Shown here: piece by piece, positions 7,011-17,376 of the stretch
How the letters are laid out: each line of letters starts with the position of its first letter
Numbering within the stretch: position 1 is the stretch's first letter
Assembly: GCF_016008875.1 (NCBI RefSeq)
Contig: NZ_JADTQG010000002.1
Span: 1-64,000 of the forward strand
Direction of reading: 5' to 3'
Length of the DNA stretch: 64,000 nt
Source: Ectopseudomonas mendocina
GTDB lineage: Bacteria > Pseudomonadota > Gammaproteobacteria > Pseudomonadales > Pseudomonadaceae
The notes under the pieces: model-generated
Database searches by the model: none
What the model saw: only the letters and a program-made list of their open reading frames with translations
Told to the model about the DNA's origin: nothing
Position numbers and translations under genes: made by a program

Positions 7011-9116
7011 TTAGACGCCAGAGGCCTCAGCAGCAGCTACATCCTTGATCGACAGCTTGATACGGCCGCGGTTGTCCACGTCCAGTACCAGTACCTTCAC
7101 TTCCTGGCCTTCCTGCAGCACGTCGGTGACCTTCTCCACACGCTGATCGCTCAACATGGAGATGTGCACCAGACCGTCCTTGCCCGGCAGGATGTTGACG
7201 AAGGCACCGAAGTCGACGATACGCTCGACCTTACCCACGTAGATCTTGCCGATCTCGGCTTCTGCAGTGATGGCCAGCACGCGCTGCTTGGCAGCATCGG
7301 CCGCTTCCTTGGTTTCGCCGAAGATCTTGATCGAGCCGTCGTCTTCGATGTCGATCGAGGCCTTGGTCTCTTCGCAGATGGCGCGGATGGTGGCGCCACC
7401 CTTACCGATGACGTCGCGGATCTTGTCCTGGTCGATCTTCATCGCCAGCATGGTCGGCGCGTTGGCCGACAGCTCGCTGCGCGACTGCGCGATGACCTGG
7501 TTCATCTGGCCGAGGATGTTCAGGCGCGCTTCCAGCGCCTGCTCCAGCGCCTGCTCCATGATTTCTTCGGTGATGCCCTGGATCTTGATGTCCATCTGCA
7601 GCGCGGTGACGCCCTTGGCGGTACCGGCTACCTTGAAGTCCATGTCGCCCAGGTGGTCTTCATCACCGAGGATGTCGGTCAGAACGGCGAACTTCTCGCC
7701 TTCCAGCACCAGACCCATGGCGATACCGGCAACCGGGGCCTTCATCGGCACACCGGCGTCCATCAGCGCGAGGGAAGCGCCGCAGACCGAAGCCATGGAG
7801 GACGAACCGTTGGACTCGGTGATTTCCGATACCACGCGAATGGTGTAGGGGAATTCGTCAGCGCTCGGCAGCATGGCAGCGACGCCACGACGGGCCAGGC
7901 GGCCGTGGCCAATTTCGCGGCGACCGGTAGCGCCCATGCGACCACACTCACCGACCGAGTACGGCGGGAAATTGTAGTGCAGCATGAAGGGGTCTTTCTT
8001 CTCGCCTTCGAGGGTATCCAGCAGTTGTGCGTCGCGAGCGGTGCCGAGGGTGGCCACGACCAGCGCCTGAGTTTCGCCACGGGTGAACAGCGCCGAACCG
8101 TGGGTCTTGTCCAGCACACCGACTTCGATGTTCAGGCCACGTACGGTACGGGTGTCACGGCCATCGATACGCGGCTTGCCGTTAACGATGTTCTCGCGCA
8201 CGGTGCGGTATTCGATTTCGCCGAAGGCTTCCTTCACTTCGCCGGCAGTAGGCTGACCTTCTTCGCCGGAGAACTTGGCCACGACCTGATCACGCAGCTC
8301 GCCCAGACGCGCGTAGCGATCCTGCTTGATGGTGATGGTGTAGGCCTGGGAAATCGCATCACCGAACTCACCACGGATCGCGTTCAGCAGCGCAGTGTTT
8401 TCCGGCTTCGGTTGCCAGTCCCAGGTCGGCTTGCCAGCTTCGGCAGCCAGCTCGGCGACAGCCTGAATGACAGCCTGGAACTCTTCATGGGCGAACAGCA
8501 CGGCACCCAGCATCTGGTCTTCGGTCAGCTCTTTGGCTTCCGATTCGACCATCAGTACGGCGTCTTTGGTACCCGCGACGACCATGTCCAGGCTGGAGGC
8601 TTTCAGCTGCTCGTAATTCGGGTTCAGCAGGTAGCCGGTTTCCGGGTGGAAGGCGACGCGCGCAGCACCGATCGGGCCGTTGAACGGAATGCCGGAGATA
8701 GCCAGGGCAGCCGAGGTACCGATCATCGCAGCGATGTCCGGATCGGTCTTCTTGCTGGTGGAAACCACGGTGCAGATGACCTGCACTTCGTTCTGGAAGC
8801 CTTCCGGGAACAGCGGACGGATCGGACGATCAATCAGACGCGAGGTCAGGGTCTCTTTCTCGGAAGGACGCGCTTCACGCTTGAAGAAACCGCCAGGGAT
8901 CTTGCCGGCTGCGTAGGTCTTTTCCTGATAGTGCACGGAGAGCGGGAAGAAGCCCTTGCTCGGGTCCGCGGTCTTGGCGCCAGTGACGGCAACCAGCACG
9001 CTGACGTCGTCGTCAACGGTGACCAGCACTGCGCCGGAGGCTTGACGGGCGATACGGCCAGTCTCGAGGGTAACGGTCGACTGACCGAACTGGAATTTCT
9101 TGATTACCGGGTTCAC
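7011..9116 (-). CDS. pnp: Polyribonucleotide nucleotidyltransferase (PNPase)
   Basis: 701 residues, the usual length. PNPase degrades RNA 3' to 5' phosphorolytically as a trimer and is part of the RNA degradosome. Two RNase PH-like domains fill residues 1-545 ([20 protein letters not shown]; second-half GRRE and [12 protein letters not shown]), then a KH domain near 555-610 ([19 protein letters not shown]) and an S1 domain near 620-690 ([20 protein letters not shown]). It lies downstream of rpsO, as in most gammaproteobacteria, with a repeat element between, and is closed by the terminator at 6961-6986. In E. coli the leader is the target of RNase III/PNPase autoregulation; the 171-base gap here could hold an equivalent structure. 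Confidence 0.98.
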   Translation of the reverse strand: MNPVIKKFQFGQSTVTLETGRIARQASGAVLVTVDDDVSVLVAVTGAKTADPSKGFFPLSVHYQEKTYAAGKIPGGFFKREARPSEKETLTSRLIDRPIRPLFPEGFQNEVQVICTVVSTSKKTDPDIAAMIGTSAALAISGIPFNGPIGAARVAFHPETGYLLNPNYEQLKASSLDMVVAGTKDAVLMVESEAKELTEDQMLGAVLFAHEEFQAVIQAVAELAAEAGKPTWDWQPKPENTALLNAIRGEFGDAISQAYTITIKQDRYARLGELRDQVVAKFSGEEGQPTAGEVKEAFGEIEYRTVRENIVNGKPRIDGRDTRTVRGLNIEVGVLDKTHGSALFTRGETQALVVATLGTARDAQLLDTLEGEKKDPFMLHYNFPPYSVGECGRMGATGRREIGHGRLARRGVAAMLPSADEFPYTIRVVSEITESNGSSSMASVCGASLALMDAGVPMKAPVAGIAMGLVLEGEKFAVLTDILGDEDHLGDMDFKVAGTAKGVTALQMDIKIQGITEEIMEQALEQALEARLNILGQMNQVIAQSRSELSANAPTMLAMKIDQDKIRDVIGKGGATIRAICEETKASIDIEDDGSIKIFGETKEAADAAKQRVLAITAEAEIGKIYVGKVERIVDFGAFVNILPGKDGLVHISMLSDQRVEKVTDVLQEGQEVKVLVLDVDNRGRIKLSIKDVAAAEASGV

Positions 9117-9197
9117 GGTGTTTTCCTTCTCTTTGTTGCCTTGGGGGAAATTGGAAAGAGGCGCGGGAGTCGGACCCGGTGCATCCCTCGAAAAGCC

Positions 9198-9273
9198 AAA
9201 AGCTGGAAGCCCGACGCCACGAGGTGAGGATCACTCCCCACTCGCGGCGCCGAACTCCCAGCTTCCAACTTGT
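9198..9273. repeat. Imperfect palindromic repeat between rpsO and pnp
   Basis: Arms AGCTGGAAGC (9201-9210) and GCTTCCAACT (9261-9270) flank a GC-rich core that is itself partly palindromic. It belongs with the AAGCTT/GCAAGC-type elements at 11043-11160 and 29221-29292. As an RNA it would form a long stem between rpsO and pnp and could serve as a processing site. Confidence 0.55.
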
Positions 9274-9287
9274 GCAGCTCGCGTCTA

Positions 9288-9557
9288 TTAACGACGCAGG
9301 CCCAGGCGACCGATCAGGGCGCTGTAACGACTGGTGTCTTTACCCTTCAGGTAGTCCAGCAGCTTACGACGCTGGTTAACCATACGGATCAGACCACGAC
9401 GGCTGTGGTGATCCTTACCGTTGGCCTTGAAGTGACCTTGCAGCTTGTTGATGTTGGCGGTCAGCAGGGCAACCTGCACTTCCGGGCTACCGGTATCGCC
9501 TTCAGCTTGCTTGTAGTCGTTAACGATCTGGGCTTTTTCTTCAACGCTGAGTGCCAT
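9288..9557 (-). CDS. rpsO: 30S ribosomal protein S15
   Basis: 89 residues, the standard length, starting [20 protein letters not shown] and containing the rRNA-contact segment [23 protein letters not shown]15 binds the central domain of 16S rRNA early in assembly. The gene sits between truB and pnp in the conserved order. E. coli S15 represses its own mRNA; a stable hairpin in the leader here (9604-9619, arms CGGGAA/TTCCCG) might take part, but this is not shown. Confidence 0.98.
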   Translation of the reverse strand: MALSVEEKAQIVNDYKQAEGDTGSPEVQVALLTANINKLQGHFKANGKDHHSRRGLIRMVNQRRKLLDYLKGKDTSRYSALIGRLGLRR

Positions 9558-9727
9558 GTTGGCTTCCTCTCATCTGGAAACTGCCGAGGCAGTCTCAATA
9601 GGCCGGGAATCGCTTCCCGTGTTTTAAAAAGAGGAATGACCGTGCCTACTAACAGCCACCCTCGCAACACCTGATGACGACCTCGTCGCCATCGGGCTTC
9701 CAGCCTTCTCGGCCGAAACTGTCGGCG

Positions 9728-10648
9728 CTACGCGCCGGTATAAATCAGTCGACGCGGAGCGATACGCCCGTCGTCACTCACTTCACCGATACCGATGAAG
9801 CGACCATTGTGATCCTGTACCCGCACCATGCCAAACTTCGGCGCTTCCGGTGCCCGCACCGGCTGCCCTTGCAGCCAGTAGAACGCGCTGTGCTCGGAGA
9901 ACTGCAGCAGCGGCCAGTCCAGCAGCCCGCTGTCGACCGGCTGCAGGAAGCGATCGAGCGCTGCGCTGCCGCCTTCGGCATGCACCGCTTCCAGCTCTTC
10001 CAGCGTCACGGTGCGCGCCAGATCGAACGGGCCGGCCTTGGTCCGGCGCAGTTCGGCGACATGAGCGCCGCACCCGAGCAATTGGCCGAGGTCTTCGACC
10101 AAGGTACGAATGTAGGTGCCTTTGCTGCAATCCACCGCCAGACGCGCCTGCTCACCTTCCACAGCCAGCAATTCCAGGCGCGCAATAGTAACAGAACGCG
10201 CCTCGCGCTCCACTACTTCACCTGCACGGGCCAGCTTGTACAGCGGCTGCCCGTCCTTCTTCAAGGCTGAGTACATCGGGGGTATCTGTTTGATTTCCCC
10301 GCGAAAACGCGGCAACAGGGCCTCGATTTCAGTGCGACCAACGGTCACCGCGCGGCGTTCGAGCACATCACCTTCGGCATCGCCGGTGGTGGTGGTCACG
10401 CCGAGCTGGGCCACCGTCTCGTAACCCTTGTCGGCATCAAGCAGGTACTGGGAAAACTTGGTCGCCTCGCCGAAGCACAGCGGCAGCACGCCGGTGGCTA
10501 GCGGATCGAGACTGCCGGTATGCCCGGCCTTTTCGGCGTTGAGCAGCCAGCGTACCTTCTGTAGAGCCGCGTTGGAGGTGAAGCCACGCGGCTTGTCCAG
10601 CAGGATGATGCCGTCGACCTTGCGGCGAATACGTTTGACCTGCGCCAC
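9728..10648 (-). CDS. truB: tRNA pseudouridine(55) synthase
   Basis: 306 residues, usual length. TruB makes pseudouridine 55 in the T-loop of tRNAs. The catalytic aspartate is in [15 protein letters not shown] (about residues 42-56); KGYET follows, with [17 protein letters not shown] further on, and a C-terminal PUA-like domain ends PRRLIYTGA. It lies 2 bases after rbfA in the same direction, so the two are translated from one message. Confidence 0.97.
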   Translation of the reverse strand: MAQVKRIRRKVDGIILLDKPRGFTSNAALQKVRWLLNAEKAGHTGSLDPLATGVLPLCFGEATKFSQYLLDADKGYETVAQLGVTTTTGDAEGDVLERRAVTVGRTEIEALLPRFRGEIKQIPPMYSALKKDGQPLYKLARAGEVVEREARSVTIARLELLAVEGEQARLAVDCSKGTYIRTLVEDLGQLLGCGAHVAELRRTKAGPFDLARTVTLEELEAVHAEGGSAALDRFLQPVDSGLLDWPLLQFSEHSAFYWLQGQPVRAPEAPKFGMVRVQDHNGRFIGIGEVSDDGRIAPRRLIYTGA

Positions 10649-10650
10649 GC

Positions 10651-11040
10651 TTATTCCTCGCTGCCGTCCTGGTGCTTGCGATCTTCCGCCACCGCACGCT
10701 CGATCAGTGCCGACAATTCGGCACCGCGACGAATGCTGGCGTCGTACTGGAAGTGCAGTTGCGGGATAGTGCGCACTTTCATCGACTTGCCCAGCAGCAT
10801 GCGCAGATAGCCGGCTGCCTCGCCGAGAATCTCCAGGTTGAGCTTGATCTGCTCGGCGTCGTCGTCCTTGCCCATCACGGTGATGAACACCTTGGCGTGG
10901 GACAGGTCGCGACTCACGTCGACGGCGGTGATGGTTACCAGACCCAGGCGCGGGTCCTTGATCTCGCGCTGGATCAGCACTGCCAGCTCGCGCTGCATCT
11001 GATCACCGATACGCTGAGTACGGCTGTAATCTTTGGCCAT
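10651..11040 (-). CDS. rbfA: 30S ribosome-binding factor A
   Basis: 129 residues with a KH-like fold. RbfA binds immature 30S subunits and helps 16S 5'-end maturation, important in the cold. The start [19 protein letters not shown] and the central [15 protein letters not shown] block are typical. The ATG at 11040 is chosen over the upstream frame because homology begins there and GAGG lies 9 bases before it. That Shine-Dalgarno sequence is contributed by the edge of the repeat at 11043-11160. The gene is in the operon infB-rbfA-truB. Confidence 0.97.
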   Translation of the reverse strand: MAKDYSRTQRIGDQMQRELAVLIQREIKDPRLGLVTITAVDVSRDLSHAKVFITVMGKDDDAEQIKLNLEILGEAAGYLRMLLGKSMKVRTIPQLHFQYDASIRRGAELSALIERAVAEDRKHQDGSEE

Positions 11041-11042
11041 AA

Positions 11043-11160
11043 AAGCTGCCTCAAGCTTCAAGCGCTAAGCTTCAAGCTAAAAAATACCAAAAAGCCAAAC
11101 GGCAAGCTCAACAGGTGGGCCAGGCCACCTCTTGAAGCTTGCCGCTTGAGGCTTGCAGCT
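11043..11160. repeat. AAGCTTCAAGC-type palindromic repeat, infB to rbfA
   Basis: Outer arms AGCTGCCTCAAGCTTCAAGC and GCTTGAGGCTTGCAGCT, with inner repeats of AAGCTTCAAG and a small GGTGG/CCACC hairpin in the middle. It occupies nearly the whole infB-rbfA gap. Similar elements lie at 29221-29292 and, more weakly, 9198-9273. Confidence 0.7.
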
Positions 11161-11164
11161 GTGT

Positions 11165-13654
11165 TTACAGGCTGCGCGCCACCTGGACCTTCTCGAACAC
11201 TTCGATCTTGTCGCCGACCTTGACGTCGTTGTAGCTCTTCACGCCGATACCGCACTCCATGCCGTTACGCACTTCGGCGACGTCGTCCTTGAAGCGACGC
11301 AGCGATTCCAGCTCGCCTTCGAAGATCACCACGTCCTCGCGCAGTACGCGGATCGGACGGTTGCGATAGACGGTGCCCTCGATGACCATGCAGCCAGCGA
11401 CGGCGCCGAACTTCGGCGAACGGAACACGTCACGCACTTCCGCGGTGCCCAGGATATTCTCGCGAACATCGCTGCCGAGCATACCGGTGAGCGCTTTCTT
11501 GACGTCTTCGATGATGTCGTAGATGACGTTGTAGTAGCGCATGTCGAGGCCTTCGGACTCGACGATCTTGCGCGCACCAGCGTCAGCACGGACGTTGAAG
11601 CCGAACAGCACGGCATTGGAAGCCAGCGCCAGGTTGGCATCGGACTCGGTGATACCACCGACGCCGCCACCGACCACACGCACTTGCACTTCGTCGTTGC
11701 CCAGAGTGCTGAGCGAGCCTTGCAGGGCCTCCAGAGAACCACGCACGTCGGCCTTGAGGACGATGTTGAGGGTCTTCTTCTCTTCCTGGCCCATGCTTTC
11801 GAAGATGTTTTCCAGCTTGCCGGCGTGGGCGCGAGCCAGCTTGACCTCGCGGAACTTGCCCTGACGGAACAGCGCAACTTCACGGGCCTTCTTCTCGTCG
11901 GCCACCACCATCATCTCGTCACCGGCATCCGGCGTGCCATCCAGGCCGAGAATCTCGACCGGAATCGACGGACCGGCTTCCTTGATCGGCTTGCCGTTCT
12001 CGTCGAGCATGGCACGCACGCGACCGTAGTTGACGCCGACCAGAACCATGTCGCCCTGACGCAGGGTACCGTCCTGAACCAGTACGGTAGCGACCGGGCC
12101 GCGGCCCTTGTCCAGACGCGACTCGACCACGACACCACGACCAGGCGCGGTCGGGGTGGCTTTCAGTTCGAGAACCTCGGCCTGCAGCAGCACGGCTTCG
12201 AGCAACTCGTCGATACCGGTACCGGCCTTGGCGGAAACCGGTACGAACGGTGCGTCACCGCCCCACTCTTCCGGAATCACGTCCAGCGCGGCCAGGCCGT
12301 TCTTGATGTTGTCCGGGTTGGCTTCCGGTTTGTCCATCTTGTTCACCGCGACCACGATCGGCACGCCAGCGGCTTTCGCGTGCTGCACGGCTTCCTGGGT
12401 CTGCGGCATCACGCCGTCGTCAGCAGCGACGACGAGGATGACGATGTCGGTGGCCTTGGCACCACGGGCACGCATCTGGGTGAACGCGGCGTGACCGGGG
12501 GTATCGAGGAAGGTGACCATGCCGCGGTCGGTTTCCACGTGGTAGGCACCGATGTGCTGGGTGATGCCACCCGCTTCACCGGAAGCCACCTTGGCACGAC
12601 GGATGTAGTCGAGCAGCGAGGTCTTACCGTGGTCGACGTGACCCATCACGGTTACCACCGGCGCACGGGACATGGCCTCGCCTTCGAACTTCAGCGACTC
12701 GGCCAGGGAATCTTCCAGCGCGTTGTCGCTGACCAGCTTGACCTTGTGGCCCAGCTCTTCGGCGACCAGTTGGGCAGTTTCCTGATCCAGTACCTGGTTG
12801 ATGGTGGCAGGCGAGCCCATCTTGAACATGAACTTGATGACTTCAGCGGCCTTCACCGACATCTGCTGGGCCAGTTCGCCCACGGTGATGGTCTCGCCAA
12901 TCGACACTTCACGCACCACCGGACCGGCCGGAGCCTGGAAGCCGTGCTGGTTGCGCTTCTTCATCTTGGCCTTGCCGCGACCACCACGACGGAAGCCGTC
13001 GCTCTCTTCGTCGACACTGCGCGGTGCGACACGCGGAGCTGGTGCCTTTTCCTTGAGGGTCGGACGGTGCTGCGCGTGCTTGCGATCACGACGCTCGTCT
13101 TCGTCACTGCGCGCCTTCTCGGGACGGCGCACTTCTTCCTTCTTGCGCTCGGCGTCGACAACCGGAGCAGCAGCAACCACGGGCTCGCTGGCCGGGGCCA
13201 GCGCAGCAGCGGGTGCAGGGGCTTCAGTAGCGGCGGCGGCAGCCTGACGCTTGGCCTCTTCTTCGGCCTTGCGCTTGGCTTCTTCCTCGGCTTTCAGACG
13301 CTCGGCCTCGGCAGCTGCCTGCTGAGCTTCCAGCTCACGCTGCTTCTCGGCCTCGAGCTCTTCCGGGCTGCGCTTGACGAAGGTCTTCTTCTTGCGCACT
13401 TCAACGCTGATGGTCTTGCTGCCAGCAACCTTGAGGGTGCTGGTGGTCTTGCGCTGCAAGGTAATCTTGCGCGGCTCTTCAACCTTGTCGCCGTGACTGC
13501 TCTTGAGATGGGCCAGCAGGGCCTGTTTCTCACTATCGGTCACTACTTGTTCGGCACTGCTGTGGGACAGGCCAGCTTCACGCATCTGCTGCAGCAGGCG
13601 CTCAACCGGAGTGTCGACCACTTTGGCCAGTTCTTTCACCGTGACTTGCGTCAT
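11165..13654 (-). CDS. infB: Translation initiation factor IF-2
   Basis: 829 residues. IF-2 is the GTPase that brings fMet-tRNA to the 30S subunit and promotes subunit joining. The N-terminus has IF2_N modules ([13 protein letters not shown]) and a long charged Ala/Glu/Lys region (about 80-270). The G domain starts with [15 protein letters not shown] near residue 338, then DTPGHAAF and NKMDKP; domains II-IV follow to KVQVARSL. It lies 27 bases after nusA in the conserved nusA-infB operon. The tRNA it uses (tRNA-fMet) is encoded 2.3 kb upstream at the head of the same cluster. Confidence 0.98.
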   Translation of the reverse strand: MTQVTVKELAKVVDTPVERLLQQMREAGLSHSSAEQVVTDSEKQALLAHLKSSHGDKVEEPRKITLQRKTTSTLKVAGSKTISVEVRKKKTFVKRSPEELEAEKQRELEAQQAAAEAERLKAEEEAKRKAEEEAKRQAAAAATEAPAPAAALAPASEPVVAAAPVVDAERKKEEVRRPEKARSDEDERRDRKHAQHRPTLKEKAPAPRVAPRSVDEESDGFRRGGRGKAKMKKRNQHGFQAPAGPVVREVSIGETITVGELAQQMSVKAAEVIKFMFKMGSPATINQVLDQETAQLVAEELGHKVKLVSDNALEDSLAESLKFEGEAMSRAPVVTVMGHVDHGKTSLLDYIRRAKVASGEAGGITQHIGAYHVETDRGMVTFLDTPGHAAFTQMRARGAKATDIVILVVAADDGVMPQTQEAVQHAKAAGVPIVVAVNKMDKPEANPDNIKNGLAALDVIPEEWGGDAPFVPVSAKAGTGIDELLEAVLLQAEVLELKATPTAPGRGVVVESRLDKGRGPVATVLVQDGTLRQGDMVLVGVNYGRVRAMLDENGKPIKEAGPSIPVEILGLDGTPDAGDEMMVVADEKKAREVALFRQGKFREVKLARAHAGKLENIFESMGQEEKKTLNIVLKADVRGSLEALQGSLSTLGNDEVQVRVVGGGVGGITESDANLALASNAVLFGFNVRADAGARKIVESEGLDMRYYNVIYDIIEDVKKALTGMLGSDVRENILGTAEVRDVFRSPKFGAVAGCMVIEGTVYRNRPIRVLREDVVIFEGELESLRRFKDDVAEVRNGMECGIGVKSYNDVKVGDKIEVFEKVQVARSL

Positions 13655-13681
13655 GCATCTTTCTCCTCAGGCCGCAACCGC

Positions 13682-15163
13682 TTATTCGAACCAGTGGGCT
13701 CGAGCGGCCATGATCAGCTTGCCGGCACGCTCTTCGTCGATGCCGTCGATGTCGAGCAGGTCGTCGATCGACTGCTCGGCCAGGTCTTCACGGGTAATCA
13801 CGCCGCGCAGCGCGAGCTCAAGAGCCAGCGCCTTGTCCATGCCTTCCAGTTCCAGCAAATCATCCGCCGGATGGGCATCGGCCAACTTCTCCTCGTTGGC
13901 GATCGCCTTGGTCAGCAGACGATCCTTGGCCCGCGCACGCAGCTCATTGACGATATCCTCGTCAAAGCCATCGATGCTGAGCATTTCTTCCATGGGTACG
14001 TAGGCAATCTCTTCGAGACTGGTGAAACCCTCTTCGACCAGGACTTGAGCCAGTTCTTCGTCGACTTCCAGCTCGTCGATGAAGGACTGCATGATGTCGC
14101 CGGTTTCTGCCTGCTGCTTGGCCTGGATGTCCGCCTCGGTCATCACGTTCAGCGTCCAGCCGGTCAACTGACTGGCCAGACGCACGTTCTGACCGCCACG
14201 ACCAATGGCCTGAGCCAGGTTGTCTTCGCCAACGGCGATGTCCATGGCATGGGCATCTTCGTCGACGATGATCGCAGCCACTTCAGCCGGCGACATGGCA
14301 TTGATCACGAACTGCGCGGGGTTGTCGTCCCACAGCACGATATCGACACGCTCGCCACCCAGCTCGCCGGAAACGGCCTGAACGCGCGAACCACGCATGC
14401 CGATGCAGGCGCCCTGCGGGTCGATACGCTTGTCCTTGGAGCGCACGGCGATCTTGGCGCGCGAGCCCGGATCACGGGAGGCGGCCTTGACGTCGATCAG
14501 CCCTTCGGCGATTTCCGGTACTTCGATGCGGAACAGCTCGATCAGCATTTCCGGAGCGGTGCGCGACAGGATCAACTGCGGGCCGCGATTCTCGGTACGA
14601 ATTTCCTTGAGCAGGGCACGCAGACGCACGCCAACGCGGAAAGTCTCGCGCGGGATGATGTCTTCGCGGGCCAGCAGCGCCTCGGCATTGTTGCCCAGGT
14701 CAACGATGACGTTGTCGCGGGTGACCTTCTTCACGGTGCCGGAGATGATCTCGCCCAGGCGCTCGCGGTAAGCGTCGACCACCTGCGCACGCTCGGCCTC
14801 ACGCACTTTCTGCACGATGACCTGCTTGGCGGTTTGCGCGGCGATACGGCCGAACTCGATGGACTCGACTTTCTCTTCGAGCACGTCACCGATCTTGGCG
14901 TTGGCCTCGACGGCCTGCGGCATGTCGTCGGTCAGCTGGTGAGCCGGATCGTCGAATTCGGACTCGTCGACCACGGTCCAGCGACGGAAGGTCTCGTAGC
15001 TGCCGTTGTGTCGGTTGATCGACACACGCAGATCGACTTCGTCCTCGAACCGCTTCTTGGTGGCGGTCGCCAGAGCCAGCTCCAGCGCCTCGAAAATCAC
15101 GCCGGCCGGTACACCCTTCTCGTTGGATACCGACTCAACAACCAGCAGTACTTCTTTGCTCAT
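13682..15163 (-). CDS. nusA: Transcription termination/antitermination factor NusA
   Basis: 493 residues, the expected Pseudomonas length. NusA binds RNA polymerase and modulates pausing, termination and antitermination. Domain order: N-terminal RNAP-binding domain ([18 protein letters not shown]), S1 near 135-200, two KH domains ([35 protein letters not shown]), and two acidic C-terminal repeats ending AARAHWFE. Upstream in-frame codons to 15202 are excluded by homology. It lies 159 bases after rimP, in the rimP-nusA-infB operon. Confidence 0.98.
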   Translation of the reverse strand: MSKEVLLVVESVSNEKGVPAGVIFEALELALATATKKRFEDEVDLRVSINRHNGSYETFRRWTVVDESEFDDPAHQLTDDMPQAVEANAKIGDVLEEKVESIEFGRIAAQTAKQVIVQKVREAERAQVVDAYRERLGEIISGTVKKVTRDNVIVDLGNNAEALLAREDIIPRETFRVGVRLRALLKEIRTENRGPQLILSRTAPEMLIELFRIEVPEIAEGLIDVKAASRDPGSRAKIAVRSKDKRIDPQGACIGMRGSRVQAVSGELGGERVDIVLWDDNPAQFVINAMSPAEVAAIIVDEDAHAMDIAVGEDNLAQAIGRGGQNVRLASQLTGWTLNVMTEADIQAKQQAETGDIMQSFIDELEVDEELAQVLVEEGFTSLEEIAYVPMEEMLSIDGFDEDIVNELRARAKDRLLTKAIANEEKLADAHPADDLLELEGMDKALALELALRGVITREDLAEQSIDDLLDIDGIDEERAGKLIMAARAHWFE

Positions 15164-15322
15164 CGTACGCCTCGCCTTTCGCAATCCATTGGTTATGCGC
15201 AATCCGCGTCACGTTCACGCCATGGGCGCCAAACACGTGCGCTGCCGCGCTACCTTCGCGCCATCTGTGTCGCTCGGACTGCACAGAAGGCTGGCAGCCC
15301 GGCAGCGACGCAGATCCGCATT

Positions 15323-15781
15323 TCAATCAAATCGGGGGATGATATTGGCCTTGTCGATCAGGTCGATCGGCAACAGATACTCGTGGTCATCCACCTGCAC
15401 CACCACGTCCTGATCCTCCACACCGCGAAGGAGGCCCTGGAAGTTACGACGCCCGTCGAAAGGCGAACGCAGCTTGATCTTCACCTGCTCACCGACATGC
15501 GCCGCAAACTGTTCAAGGGTGAACAACGGGCGATCCATCCCGGGAGAAGAAACTTCCAGCGTGTACTCGGAGGAAATCGGGTCCTCGACATCGAGTACAC
15601 CACTGAGCTGACGGCTGACGATTTCACAATCGTCGATCAGGATACCGTCGGCCTTATCGATATAGACACGCAGCAGCGAATGACGCCCCTGCGACAGGAA
15701 CTCGATGCCCCAACACTGATAACCGAGCGCCTCGATTACCGGGGCCAACAAGGCCTGCAACTGTTCTAGCTTGCTCGACAC
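15323..15781 (-). CDS. rimP: Ribosome maturation factor RimP
   Basis: 152 residues with the two RimP domains: [20 protein letters not shown]... [18 protein letters not shown], then [12 protein letters not shown] and the C-terminal Sm-like barrel with [15 protein letters not shown]. RimP is required for 30S maturation. It is the first protein gene of the rimP-nusA-infB cluster. Two hairpin terminators (15811-15832 and 15876-15900) separate it from tRNA-fMet, so it probably has its own promoter or depends on read-through. Confidence 0.96.
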   Translation of the reverse strand: MSSKLEQLQALLAPVIEALGYQCWGIEFLSQGRHSLLRVYIDKADGILIDDCEIVSRQLSGVLDVEDPISSEYTLEVSSPGMDRPLFTLEQFAAHVGEQVKIKLRSPFDGRRNFQGLLRGVEDQDVVVQVDDHEYLLPIDLIDKANIIPRFD

Positions 15782-15810
15782 TTAACGGCCCTCGTGCATG
15801 CTGTGCAAAT

Positions 15811-15832
15811 AAAAAATGGGCGAAACGCCCAT
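15811..15832 (-). terminator. Terminator-like hairpin before rimP
   Basis: Arms ATGGGCG and CGCCCAT with a 3-base loop, followed on the minus strand by six T, about 30 bases upstream of the rimP start. It is the second of two terminators between tRNA-fMet and rimP and could act as an attenuator of the rimP-nusA-infB operon. Confidence 0.75.
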
Positions 15833-15875
15833 CCCGTCTGTCCGCGATAAAGCAGCGGACACTGTGTTTCAGCTA

Positions 15876-15900
15876 ACAAAAAGCCCCTTAAAAGGGGCTT
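15876..15900 (-). terminator. Terminator of tRNA-fMet transcript
   Basis: Arms AAGCCCCTT and AAGGGGCTT with a 2-base loop, followed on the minus strand by TTTTTG, starting 8 bases after the tRNA 3' end. Confidence 0.9.
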
Positions 15901-15907
15901 CTGAAAC

Positions 15908-15984
<77 letters not shown>

Positions 15985-16047
15985 TCAAAGCTGGGCCGGA
16001 ATTATACGGCCACCCCCTGGCGAGGGTCAACCAAACACTCCAGCAAC

Positions 16048-16076
16048 AAGAAAGCCCGCTAACTGCGGGCTTTCTT
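16048..16076 (-). terminator. Hairpin after tRNA-Leu
   Basis: Arms AAGAAAGCCCGC and GCGGGCTTTCTT with a 5-base loop; on the minus strand the stem ends CTTTCTTG. It lies between tRNA-Leu and tRNA-fMet and probably stops the secG-tRNA-Leu transcript. Confidence 0.8.
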
Positions 16077-16081
16077 GAGTA

Positions 16082-16167
16082 TGGTACCGAGGAGGGGACT
16101 CGAACCCCTACAGCCTATGGCCACTACCACCTCAAGGTAGCGTGTCTACCAATTCCACCACCTCGGC
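16082..16167 (-). tRNA. tRNA-Leu (GAG)
   Basis: An 86-base class II tRNA with a long variable arm and encoded CCA. It begins GCCGAGGTGGTGGAATTGG, has anticodon GAG in CCTTGAGGTGG, and ends GGTTCGAGTCCCCTCCTCGG. It lies 7 bases after secG in the same direction, the same order as E. coli secG-leuU. Confidence 0.97.
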
Positions 16168-16174
16168 AAAACTG

Positions 16175-16552
16175 TTACTGCTCTGGAGCCTCCGGAACAT
16201 CCGAAGCATCGGATGCTGGAGCTTGCTCTTCGAGCACCGGCACGTCTTCGACGGCCGGCTTTTGTTGAACTTCCAGTACCGCTGGATCTGGCAGACCAAC
16301 CTGAGTCAGTGCATCAGCTTTTTCTTTAGCAAAGAACGCTAAACCCAAGCTGGTAATGAAAAAACCTGCGGCAAGTATACCAGTAAACTTACTCAGAAAG
16401 GTAGAGGAACCTTGGCTTCCGAATACAGTTGCCGAAGCACCCGAACCGAACGACGCACCCGCGTCAGCGCCTTTACCCTGCTGCAGCAAAACCAGCACTA
16501 CAATCCCGATCGCACCCAGCAGGTGCAGAACAACAATGACGGTTTCCAGCAT
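16175..16552 (-). CDS. secG: Preprotein translocase subunit SecG
   Basis: 125 residues, inner membrane. SecG assists SecYE in Sec-dependent export. Two membrane segments are seen ([23 protein letters not shown] at the N-terminus and [18 protein letters not shown] near residue 58), joined by the family motif [23 protein letters not shown]. The C-terminal tail is long and acidic ([17 protein letters not shown]), as in other pseudomonads. It starts 3 bases after the tpiA stop. Confidence 0.96.
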   Translation of the reverse strand: MLETVIVVLHLLGAIGIVVLVLLQQGKGADAGASFGSGASATVFGSQGSSTFLSKFTGILAAGFFITSLGLAFFAKEKADALTQVGLPDPAVLEVQQKPAVEDVPVLEEQAPASDASDVPEAPEQ

Positions 16553-16555
16553 TCT

Positions 16556-17311
16556 TCAGTTTCCTGCAGCGCGACAGATCGCACCGAATTCATCCGCATT
16601 CAGAGAGGCGCCACCTACGAGCCCCCCATCGATATCCTGCATGCCGAACAGCTCGGCTGCACTGGCGGCCTTCACACTGCCGCCATAAAGAATTCTCAGC
16701 TCGCTCGCCACCTCAGCATCCAGCTGCGCAACCTGCGCGCGAATCGCTGCGTGCACTTGCTGAGCTTGCTCAGGCGTAGCGGTCAGGCCGGTACCGATGG
16801 CCCAGACAGGCTCATAGGCAACTATGGCATTCTTCAGTGCTTCGACACCCAGGGCATCTACCACTGCGGCCAACTGGCCACCCACCACACCCAGCGTTGC
16901 ATTCGCTTCACGCTGCTCACGGGTTTCACCGACGCAGAGCACCGGCGTCAAACCCGCCTTCTGCACCGCGGCAAACTTGCTCACGACCACTTCGTCACTT
17001 TCACCCAGGATCAGGCGACGTTCCGAGTGACCGACCAGCACCAGCTCGCAACCACCATCGACCAGCTGGCTAACAGCCAACTCACCGGTCAAGGCACCCT
17101 GCTCCACCTGCGCTGCGCAATCCTGCGCTCCAACCTTCACCGCCCTCGAACCCAGGCCTTCGACAACCTGGGCGAGATGCAGACTGGAGGGGAAAACCGC
17201 GACATCCACATCAGCAGGCAAGGCCTGCTGACGCAACCCTTCGATCAGCTCTGCGACGCTGGCGCGGGTACCGTGCATTTTCCAGTTACCTGCAACCAAG
17301 GGGCGACGCAT
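16556..17311 (-). CDS. tpiA: Triosephosphate isomerase
   Basis: 251 residues, a TIM barrel that interconverts dihydroxyacetone phosphate and glyceraldehyde 3-phosphate. Substrate and catalytic residues are visible: GNWKMHG (Lys), GHSERR (His), [11 protein letters not shown] (Glu), and phosphate-binding ILYGGSVKA. It lies between glmM and secG in the order seen across pseudomonads, 3 bases before secG. Confidence 0.98.
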   Translation of the reverse strand: MRRPLVAGNWKMHGTRASVAELIEGLRQQALPADVDVAVFPSSLHLAQVVEGLGSRAVKVGAQDCAAQVEQGALTGELAVSQLVDGGCELVLVGHSERRLILGESDEVVVSKFAAVQKAGLTPVLCVGETREQREANATLGVVGGQLAAVVDALGVEALKNAIVAYEPVWAIGTGLTATPEQAQQVHAAIRAQVAQLDAEVASELRILYGGSVKAASAAELFGMQDIDGGLVGGASLNADEFGAICRAAGN

Positions 17312-17376
17312 GCTTTACCTCGTCGATCAAAGAGGGCGCAGATATTACCCAAGAGCACCCCCGGTAGCAAGCTCAA

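Noticed and set aside
7164..9227. A 687-codon plus-strand frame opposite pnp
   Set aside because: Shadow of pnp; no recognisable domain.
9604..9619. Hairpin CGGGAA/TTCCCG as a terminator
   Set aside because: The T-rich tail is on the plus strand, where no gene needs terminating; it is more likely part of the rpsO leader structure.
11153..15769. A 1538-codon open frame on the plus strand opposite infB, nusA and rimP
   Set aside because: It is antisense to three certain genes, is in codon register with them and has the low-complexity composition of a high-GC shadow frame. No domain or start signal is seen.
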